Below, piece by piece: positions 56,834 to 64,000 of a stretch of DNA of 64,000 nt. Made by a program: the position numbers and the translations under genes. Source of the DNA: Typhlomys cinereus (lineage: Eukaryota > Chordata > Mammalia > Rodentia > Platacanthomyidae); contig JALPQD010000295.1 in the NCBI GenBank assembly GCA_023101885.1, forward strand, positions 1,520,501 through 1,584,500, given 5' to 3'. The notes below the pieces were generated by a model that saw only the letters and a program-made list of their open reading frames with translations, was not told the DNA's origin and did not search any database. The stretch's first letter is position 1. Every line of letters starts with the position of its first letter.

Positions 56834-56860
56834 AGAGGAGAAAGAAAAGGAGGAGAAGAG

Positions 56861-56893
<33 letters not shown>

Positions 56894-56930
56894 GAGAAGG
56901 AGAAGGAAAAAGAGAAGAGAACTGTGCATG
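56779..56930 (+). repeat. Purine-rich (GGA/GAA)n tract
   Basis: About 150 bp of GAGGAGGAAGAGG-type sequence 3.4 kb upstream of GSX2. The Ser/Glu-rich ORFs are artefacts. Confidence 0.85.
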
Positions 56931-57369
56931 GAAAGGGGTAGAAATTGTGGTGCGTGGGGGGGCTGAAAAGAACACCCAAGCAGGTCAGCAGGGCAGAACT
57001 CTGGGTTCTGCTGAAAAAACTGGGCAGACCTCCCTGTTACTTTTCCTGATCTTTGCCAGTGATAGAGGAATGCAGAGTTCAGGTCAGGTCCCATCATGGA
57101 GAAGACAGAGAAGCACTTAAACCTTCGAAACCTCAAAGCTGAGTCTTAAGGATCTGCTCCTCCCAATGGTCCAGAGGCAAGGACACACTTTTCACATGAC
57201 TTACATTTTTTTTCTACGCTGAGGATAGAATGGTGGTGCTCTGCCCAAGAGAAGTGGGGAGAACAATTTTGATTCTGTACTTATGGCATTCTTTGCTTTC
57301 TACTCGGGGGAGACAAAGTCATCCTGTGCAAGGGAGGGGGGGGACTCAAAGTATGCCCCCCACCTCCCC

Positions 57370-57600
57370 TTAAAAGAATTAATTTTCTCCTTGAATTATG
57401 AAAGTAATGGCTTAGGTAACAGCCTGTACTCTGTACCCAACTGCTTAATACCAAATAAATCCTTCCACGTGCCTCCCCCAGTCGTGGCAATTAGAGCTCA
57501 TTATAGGCTCATAAGAGCTCTCATTTTGGGGATTACTTAATGGACGATGAAATTTTATCGGACAGAATCACTGAGAAATAAAATTGTGCAGCGGGGCAAG
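57370..57600. promoter_or_regulatory. Candidate conserved noncoding element upstream of GSX2
   Basis: Repeat-free block with AGAATTAATTTTC, GGCAATTAGAGC, CTCATTATAGGC and GATTACTTAATGG, that is four TAAT/ATTA cores in 180 bp, and two GAGCTC-like palindromic pieces. Enhancer activity is inferred. Confidence 0.4.
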
Positions 57601-57604
57601 CATT

Positions 57605-58290
57605 GTGGGCGTGGGCCTGTGGTCCTTCAGGCCCTCTAGGGAGACGGCCCAGCTTGGGGTCCTCCTTTGCTCTGAGCAAGTCTAGCCTGCTCCAGTGATA
57701 GGAAAGCTGCTCAGGACATGAAGGGCTGGATAGAGGGTGCGGGTGGAGCTAGCTTCTGGAGATGTGGGTTAGAGTCAGGGAAGAATCAAGGAAAAGGAAG
57801 GGAAAAGATGAAAAACAGAACACTAGAGACAAAAACTCTACGATAGAGCCCAAACCCAAAAAACTATAGAACATAAGACTACATGAAGGAATACAACGCC
57901 CAAAATATTTGCTTTATTGGTGGGCCCAACATTAACCAAGGACACTAGTGGACAAATGCCTCAGATGTATCCTTGCCCTTAGCTTTTCTCAGCCTCCACC
58001 CGAGGATGCTGTTTCCTTTACTGCCCTCAGCAACCCCAGGGCCCCTCACCTTCCTCAAAATTCTTTAGCATTGGACATGGTCTCCTTCGCTAATCGGAAA
58101 CCAACCTAGTTATGCAAGCCTTCTGCATACCCAAGAATCTCTAAAAAGAAGCCGGTCTGCATGAAAGCACCATTTCCAGGATCTTAGCAAGGAGTTCTTC
58201 CTGGGAGCACACACAGGCTGCACAGAATCCTGGCATGCAAGCACCAGTCCCAGATGCACTGTGCGAAACTTACTTGGCCCAGAGGAGAAA
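57605..58290. other. GSX2 upstream region, unassigned
   Basis: No repeat recognised before the GAAA run. Nothing coding. Confidence 0.4.
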
Positions 58291-58292
58291 AT

Positions 58293-58302
58293 GAAAGAAG
58301 GA

Positions 58303-58362
<60 letters not shown>

Positions 58363-58375
58363 GAAAGAGAAAAAA
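58293..58375 (+). repeat. (GAAA)n microsatellite
   Basis: About 16 pure GAAA units with GAGAAA variants at the end. Confidence 0.93.
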
Positions 58376-58589
58376 AGCTATAACTCTAAAAGCATCCAAG
58401 GAATATCACCTACTGAACAACTCAGACCTTTAAAAAAAAATACCCTGCCATCAAGCCTCTCTCAATTGTTGAATTCCAAATCTTTTCCCCAAGGCTGAAA
58501 TGACTGGGGAGCAAGGTAGGGTAGCGGATGGACTGGGGTGAGACTGAGTGCCTGCAAAGGCTGCATAAGCCAACCTTGCAATAGGAAAG

Positions 58590-58850
58590 TAGTTACAGCT
58601 GAGCTGCCCCACGGTCAGCCCCAAGACTCCTTAATTGTTGTCACAAGATGTTGGATTAGCACATTTCCGGAATAGCTGTCTGTTTACACTCTGGAGACCC
58701 ACCGTCCACTAACCACTTTCTAATTGAATTCTAATCACATTCAAATAGCTCAATAACCAGCCTCAGCTGCAATTCATAAAACTTTAATTGCCATCCATAA
58801 ATCCTGGGCTCCCCAGAGCCGGGCATCCCTGCAACCCAATTATACTTCAG
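58590..58850. promoter_or_regulatory. Candidate conserved noncoding element upstream of GSX2
   Basis: Repeat-free block with dense homeodomain-type cores: TTAATTG near 58631, TCTAATTG near 58721, TCTAATCAC near 58732 and TTTAATTG near 58783, plus a CAGCTG E-box core near 58765. It lies 1.4-1.7 kb upstream of the GSX2 start. Function is inferred from texture and position only. Confidence 0.45.
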
Positions 58851-58854
58851 CAGG

Positions 58855-59645
58855 CAAGAGAGATGGTCACAAGAATGGAAGGGAGGAGAGAGAAAGGCAC
58901 AGGGCAGAGGTGGAAGCATACCTTAGTTAGCGTTCCCTGCCCTCGGTCATTCTGTATTGGAAAGAGGGAGTCCTGTTTTAAAGTCCTATCTAGGTGAACC
59001 ATTCATAAGAAAGGACCTGACTTGCTTGTAACCTGCTTTGGGGGATGGGGAAGGAGAGGGAGACTGCTGTCACCTCTGCTGCCTTGCCTTCCCCCAAGAT
59101 CAAACCCCCCAATGCTGTCCTCCCCCATGAGAGATGTCTAGTACCATGCCACTTCTCCCGACCAGAGGCAAGATTTCTCCAGTGATTAATATCCTTCATC
59201 CTTTTAAGAATTTCGGAATGTGCCCTTGTCAGCTGCCCATGATCAATTAAAAAAAAAAAAAAACAGCAGATTACTAGATTTAGAGTAAAAATGTTCCCTT
59301 GTTCCTATCCAGTCTCTAGGAAGGATGGTGTTTGGTCCTCTCCGGTTTTTGTTTTTTGCATGGAGTTTATATGGTGGCCACCTGCATGACTGCTTGGAGA
59401 AAGAAAAAGGTCACCTTTCAACATCACTTTCTTCAGGCTGATTAAAAAGGAAAAGGTCGTTGGTCTGAGTGGCCCCAGGAGGGCCCGAAGTACAAAAGCA
59501 CTCGTGAAGAATCGGCAAAGAGCGCTGGGTTACTTCGCCGGGAAGCCTCACAGTTGTCCCCCAGATTCCTCCTGAAAAACATCCCCAATGACTTTGGCCG
59601 AGTCTAAAACCTGGGGAAAGAGGGCAGATATGACTGTGGATAGGA
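58855..59645. other. GSX2 proximal upstream region
   Basis: Repeat-free except a 14-base A run at 59250-59263, with GATCAATTAAAA and CTGATTAAAAAGG motifs before the CpG island begins. Confidence 0.45.
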
Positions 59646-60100
59646 CTAGATCGTCGCCAGCCCTTCGCCCGCGCACCCTCCTCCAGAACCGAAGCCTCAC
59701 ACTTCGCGGGGCGCAGCCACCACCGGCGCAGAGCAGCCGCGAGCATCCGGCAACGCCACCAAAAGCCTCGCCCTGGCCACCTGGTGCCGCGGCCAAGAAC
59801 CGGACAGAGGCCTAGGCCAGAAAGGAGCGGTGGGACACAGAAGGCATAGCGGCGATTTCTGCGGAGAGCCAGGACCATGAAGGAGGGGCGGAGAACGGTC
59901 TCCCCGGGAAATTAACAAAACGACACTTTGCAAAGTCACCCCCCCTCCGCCCCGCTCCCCCTCCTCGTTCTTCCCCGCCGTGCGCCCGCCCCTCCTCACC
60001 GTTTCTGTTGTGGCTCGGGCAGCCTATCCCGAGGGTGGGGGGCTGCGGAGGAGCGGGAGCCCGGCAGTACTCCGCAGCATCACGTGTCGGGGTGGGGGGC

Positions 60101-60107
60101 TATAAAA
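60101..60107 (+). promoter_or_regulatory. GSX2: TATA box of GSX2
   Basis: TATAAAA stands in otherwise GC-rich DNA, about 199 bp before the ATG. Transcription would start near 60130, giving a leader of about 170 nt without upstream ATGs. A CACGTG E-box lies just upstream at 60081-60086. Confidence 0.75.
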
Positions 60108-60299
60108 TCCCGGAGCCGAGGCGTCGGGCGGGGAACACGAGTACCAAGACCTCTCTAGGGACCCCTTTCCAGACACGACCGCGTCGCTTCCCCAAGGGTT
60201 TGACCGGCCGCGCCCGCCCCGGAGCTCAGAACTCGAGAGGAGAGGGGGCGCCGCAGCCCGCAGGACCTCCCCCTCTCCCAGCCGCGCATCCCTCCCGAC

Positions 60300-60828
60300 A
60301 TGTCGCGCTCCTTCTATGTCGACTCCCTGATCATCAAGGACTCCTCCCGGCCCGTGCCCTCGCTGCCAGAACCGCATCCCGGGCCGGATTTCTTCATCCC
60401 GTTGGGCGTGCCGTCCCCGTTGGTGATGTCGGTGTCCGGACCCGGCTGCCCGTCCCGCAAGAGCGGCGCTTTCTGCGTGTGTCCCCTCTGCGTCACCTCG
60501 CACCTGCATTCCTCTCGCCCGCCCGCGGGCACCGGAGGCGCCGGCGCTGGGGCCGCGGGCACCGCGATCGGGGGCAGCGGGGCACCGGGAGGCACCGGGG
60601 CCCTGCCTCTGCTCAAGAGCCAGTTTTCTTCGGGACCCGGGGACACGCAGTTCTGCCCGCGGATGAGCCACGCACACCATCACCACCACCACCACCAGCC
60701 CCAGCAGCCCGGCTCGGCGGCGGTGGCGGCGGCGGCAGCCCTGGGGCACCCACAGCACCACGCACCTGTCTGCGCCGCTGCCACCTACAACGTAGCGGAC
60801 CCGCGGAGATTCCACTGCCTTACCATGG
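60300..60828 (+). CDS. GSX2: GSX2 coding exon 1
   Basis: ATG at 60300-60302 has G at -3. The exon encodes residues 1-176 plus the first base of Gly177 and ends ATGG before donor GTACGG, which departs from consensus at +4 and +6. No ATG occurs between the predicted transcription start and this codon. The reading frame stays open into the intron until 61118. Confidence 0.96.
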
Positions 60829-61778
60829 GTACGGCGGGGTCTCTGGGCACCCGCGCGCTTTTACTTCTGGTAGCAAACTTTCCGCCTCTAATGGAAAGTG
60901 GGATCCTGGGTCGGGATGGGGGAAAGGGAGGGGCTTTTAGTGTGATGCTGGAATCGTTCCTTGAAGTTACAGGAAGCTGGAAGTTGGCTGGTCAACCTCT
61001 CGGTGCAACCTGGTGCCCTGGACTCTACAGGTGCATGAGTGTCGCATATTATCAGGGCCTTCGGTTAAGTGGCTGGGGTTTGCGGTGGGTGCGTTTGCGC
61101 CTACATGTGACATCCTAGCTTCAGGAAAATCTAAATGGTTTTGGTGCTTTGGGGTAAAGCTGCAAGCCTCTGGCTTGGCTAATGGAGGGCAGCCTTTTAA
61201 TTCTCTAACTTACAGTCCCTGAGCCTCCAAGACTTTAACTTACTGGAAAGGTTGGGGGGTCTTTCTTCTTTTCTGATAAACAACTGGTTTACCTCAGAAC
61301 AGGGAAGGAATAAGGGGCGTACATAAAGGCACTTGGTTGGGCCGAGTCCTAAAGACAAGTCTTTCTGAAGGTTGGCAGGTGGGGGTGGGCGCGTGGCGAG
61401 TGCCTTACCTCTGTGCTCTCTCTCCGGGGGTCCGCAGGAGGCTCCGATGCCAGCCAGGTCCCCAATGGCAAGCGGATGAGAACGGCGTTCACCAGCACGC
61501 AGCTGTTGGAGCTGGAGCGGGAATTCTCTTCGAACATGTACCTGTCTCGACTCCGGAGGATCGAAATCGCCACGTACCTGAACCTGTCCGAAAAGCAGGT
61601 GAAAATCTGGTTCCAGAACCGCCGCGTGAAGCACAAGAAGGAGGGGAAAGGCGCTCCAAGGAACAGTCACGCGGGCTGCAAGTGCGTCAGTAGCCAGGGC
61701 CACTACTCGCGCTCGGAGGACGAGGACTCCTTGTCGCCGGCCTCTGCAAATGACGACAAGGAGATTTCCCCCCTGTAA
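60300..61778 (+). CDS. GSX2: GSX2 (GSH2) homeodomain transcription factor, complete coding sequence
   Basis: Coding join 60300-60828 and 61438-61778, 870 bp including TAA, 289 residues. The N-terminus [14 protein letters not shown] is the conserved GSX opening, and residues 26-70 ([10 protein letters not shown]..., [12 protein letters not shown]) are also family-typical. A Gly/Ala-rich linker spans 76-101, seven His lie at 126-132, and a short Ala stretch at 140-147. The homeodomain is residues 187-246 with R191, F194, W234, F235, Q236 and N237 (homeodomain 5, 8, 48, 49, 50, 51), and the acidic/serine tail ends DDKEISPL. Known role: nuclear DNA-binding regulator specifying lateral ganglionic eminence progenitors and dorsoventral patterning. 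From memory human and mouse proteins are about 305 residues; the shortness here is explained by reduced His and Ala tracts. Neighbour CHIC2 is divergent, as in other mammals. Paralogue GSX1 is excluded by the N-terminal and linker match and by the CHIC2 neighbour. Confidence 0.97.
61438..61778 (+). CDS. GSX2: GSX2 coding exon 2 (homeodomain)
   Basis: Acceptor GGGGTCCGCAG follows a CT-rich tract. The exon opens by completing Gly177, then [20 protein letters not shown], and contains the complete homeodomain and C-terminal tail to TAA at 61776. The intron is 609 bp. Placing the splice just before the homeodomain is the usual GSX/Antp-class arrangement. Confidence 0.97.
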
Positions 61779-62330
61779 GGGTGGGGGTGGCCCTCTCACA
61801 GCTCCTGCCCCCGGCCGCCCCTACGATGCCAACACGCGGACCCAGGAATCAAGTTGTAGCTCATTATCTCCATACAAATCCCAGGGGAGTTCAAGCAGGG
61901 CCTGAGCCCTCGGATCTCCTTCATTACTTTTGATTTGGGGCTCCACTCGAAATTTTATATTTCTTAAAAATGTAAATATTGTAGAGTTGAAGTCAGTTTC
62001 CTATAACGGAAAAAACAGGGTTGATTTAAGTCTGACACTGTATGGGGGGAGGGGTGTGAAAGCATATGTCATTTCCCATTCTTGTCTTTGAGAACTTGGT
62101 AAGACAGCGTTTCTTCGTTATTTTGTTAGTGTTTTAAAATGAGGTTATTGAAATTGAGGATAATATAGAAAATTAAACCCTGTAGATCTTGTTTTCTGAA
62201 AATCTGCTTGGCAAGAATTTAAAAATCTAAGTCACTGGAAGTCCCTTTGTATGTGAATAGTTTTATATAAAAATTTATATTTATATTTATTTAAATAAAT
62301 GAGTCAAAATAAATATTTGAATCTTGTGAT
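61779..62330 (+). other. GSX2: GSX2 3'UTR
   Basis: Follows the stop codon directly. It shifts from GC-rich to AT-rich at about 61940 and contains no interspersed repeat, as expected of a conserved UTR. The distal part (62255-62300) is built of TTTATAT-type repeats. The end is inferred from the poly(A) signals. Confidence 0.7.
62294..62313 (+). terminator. GSX2: Tandem GSX2 poly(A) signals
   Basis: Two canonical AATAAA hexamers at 62294-62299 and 62308-62313, followed by a GT-containing stretch (TTGTGATATTAGC) suited to a downstream element. Cleavage is expected around 62325-62335. Confidence 0.7.
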
Positions 62331-62334
62331 ATTA

Positions 62335-63195
62335 GCTTTATACCCCCACATGTGCCCCATATTTAAAGAAAGCCATGGACAGGGGGAAGTCTGAGGAGTT
62401 GGAGGAAGACCATTGAAACCCAGTATTATGGTCTCTTGGCTGAGGGGAACTGTAACTTGGTAGATTTTCTATGTAACAGAAACTTCTGCCAAAAAAGATA
62501 ACTGCAATCCCAAGACCACCTGCCAGATAGTACATCCCTTTCCTCAGAATAGGGGACCTACTTGAGGCTGACAGAACAAAGAAATTTTAGAGGGATGCTG
62601 ACAGCAGCCGGTACAGCAGAGGGAGGTAGGAATCCCACTCTCAGAAGTGGTACTTTCCGTTCTTTTCCCTCCTTGGTCCTATTCAATATCAAAACCTGAA
62701 CCGTGTGAAGGAATTTTGCCTACTTGGAATAGATTTTGGACAAGTGGCAATCCACCAAATAGGTCAGGACATAGCTCTGTGGAAAGTTACAAATGATGTC
62801 TGCAAATGACTAGAAACTTAAATATTGGCTCAGCTAACAGAATTAGCTGGATCTCCCTCAAAGCTGAGATTTAAAAAAAAAAAAAAAAAAAAAAAAGCCA
62901 GAGATTGCAAAACTCGAGGTCTGCAGATTTGCAATCTCTCATTTCCAAAACAGCCCCAAGATACCTTTCAAATAGATTGTTGGGGGGGGGCTTATAAAAT
63001 TGTTATTGGGGATCCCCCCAACTTTGACCTGATGGTGCTCCCTTCCTTCCCATGGTTCCAAGAGTCCCTTTCTGCCAATCGAGTATTTGGCCCTTAGGTC
63101 AGCAGGGCAATCAGTCCTCAGTGCAGCCTGGGCCTGTATCAAGAAGTGAAGATGTTCTTTGAAGGATGGAAAGTAAGTCTGAGTCTCACCAACAA
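62335..63195. other. Downstream flank of GSX2
   Basis: No gene; an A-run at 62873-62896 splits an inverted pair of GAGATTGCAAA-type words (62903 and 62930). Nothing else recognised. Confidence 0.4.
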
Positions 63196-63199
63196 TTGC

Positions 63200-63256
63200 A
63201 ACTTATTTCTTTTTAATTTTTTGATATTTTATTTGTAAAGTATGAAATGCACAGAG

Positions 63257-63308
<52 letters not shown>

Positions 63309-63443
63309 ACAGTGTCCAGCTGTCAGGGCACTTTTGGGCAGTTTAAAGGACAGCTTTTGGAAGACAGTTTCGCCATGCGAGCCCCTCGGTTGTCAAGTTT
63401 GAGGTCAGGGGCTTTTACTCTCTGAGCCATTTTGCTGCCCCCA
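63200..63443 (-). repeat. B3-like SINE with (GA)n
   Basis: Reverse element: GAGCCATTTTGCTGCCCC is the complement of a tRNA-like head, and the CT tract of its sense strand has expanded to (GA) at 63262-63306. Confidence 0.6.
63262..63306 (+). repeat. (GA)n microsatellite
   Basis: 45-bp run inside a B3-like SINE. Confidence 0.93.
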
Positions 63444-63444
63444 C

Positions 63445-64000
63445 CGAATGGGATTTTTGGTTACTTTGTACGAAGATGTCACCAAATAGGCCCAAACTGC
63501 CTACACACACACACACACACACACCACAGAATCAGGATTGCAGGATCAAGTCCATTTGGGCACCAGTTTGGGCTGGCTGCTGTAGTGCCACGCAGGGCTC
63601 TGTTTTGAAGCGCTCTTTTACCAAGAGCTGCGGCCGCTTTGTATCAGAACTGGACTTAGTATTTGCAGACCTTCACCTTCTGCACAGCCCAGCAGACTTC
63701 CGCATGTATCTGTCTCTGTGACTCCATCTCACGCGCAGAGCCTGGGGCCCTCGCCCTGTTTGTAGGGAGGGGCGCAGGCACGAAGTCCTTGCCTTTCCTA
63801 AAATCCAGTCTCTCCTCTCCCCAGAAAAGGCCTCTTCTCCACCAGCCACCGCAAACAGCAGTGAGGGAAAGGGCTTTTGCGGGAGCAAAGGAGGAGACTT
63901 AAAAGAGACTGGTGGCCTCCCAAGAAGTAAAACGAGGACAAAGCCCAGGCTGTTCGGCTCCCTGAAGCCCAAAGGGAAGTTCCCTTCCTGCAGCCCAAAG
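63445..64000. other. Downstream flank of GSX2, right edge
   Basis: (AC)n at 63503-63524, then moderately GC-rich sequence; ORFs are unconvincing and PDGFRA is not reached. Confidence 0.4.

Larger units (their letters stand above)
59650..61850. promoter_or_regulatory. GSX2: CpG island spanning GSX2 promoter, exon 1 and exon 2
   Basis: CpG-rich sequence starts near 59650, well upstream of the TATA box, continues through exon 1, thins within the 609-bp intron and returns at exon 2. Such broad islands are typical of Polycomb-regulated developmental genes. Long ORFs on either strand between 59400 and 60940 other than GSX2 are consequences of the base composition. Confidence 0.8.

Noticed and set aside
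56642..57136. 164-codon Ser-rich minus ORF
   Set aside because: Translation of the GA-rich repeat and its flanks.
60024..60815. 263-codon minus-strand ORF opposite GSX2 exon 1, and the 310-codon plus ORF in another frame
   Set aside because: Both are mirrors of GC-rich, stop-poor coding DNA; no domain, and GSX2 exon 1 fully explains the region.

Overview
The window is nuclear DNA of a placental mammal, almost certainly a rodent. It has spliced vertebrate genes with very long introns, two CpG islands, and a dense load of rodent-type repeats: B1-like 7SL SINEs, ID-like and B2-like tRNA SINEs, L1 3' ends, and MaLR LTRs. Canonical mouse B2 is not what is seen. The dominant SINE is a tRNA-derived element of about 250-300 bp with its own old and young subfamilies. 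That suggests a non-murine rodent; a jerboa or jumping-mouse relative (Dip-type SINEs of the B2 superfamily) is a guess from family knowledge, not a demonstration.

Two protein-coding genes are recognised, in the divergent order known for the CHIC2-GSX2 part of mammalian 4q12-type loci. CHIC2 lies on the minus strand. Five of its six coding exons can be read with perfect splice sites: exon 1 at 34188-34306, exon 2 at 17842-17896, exon 3 at 17398-17553, exon 4 at 1299-1355 and exon 5 at 1074-1133. These give residues 1-149; the last short coding exon and the 3'UTR must lie to the left of base 1. GSX2 lies on the plus strand with its complete two-exon coding sequence (60300-60828 and 61438-61778, 289 residues), a TATA box at 60101 and tandem poly(A) signals near 62300. 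PDGFRA, expected further right in this synteny, is not reached.

Layout: 1-34300 is the CHIC2 body, mostly two introns of about 16 kb full of SINEs, L1 3' ends and LTR pieces. 33.75-34.87 kb is the CHIC2 CpG-island promoter. 35-53.7 kb is intergenic and repeat-rich, including a cluster of MaLR LTRs at 38.3-39.4 kb and nested SINEs at 41.2 and 43.2-43.8 kb. 53.7-59.6 kb is strikingly poor in interspersed repeats, with several AT-rich blocks crowded with TAAT-type homeodomain sites; it is the best candidate for GSX2 regulatory DNA. 59.65-61.85 kb is the GSX2 CpG island and gene. 62.3-64 kb is downstream flank.

The two genes are not known to share a pathway. CHIC2 is a small palmitoylated membrane-associated protein; GSX2 is a homeodomain factor of ventral forebrain patterning. 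Their adjacency matters mainly because CHIC2 introns can house distal enhancers of its developmental neighbours. I found no prokaryote-like system, no intact transposase or retroviral gene, and no convincing third protein-coding gene.
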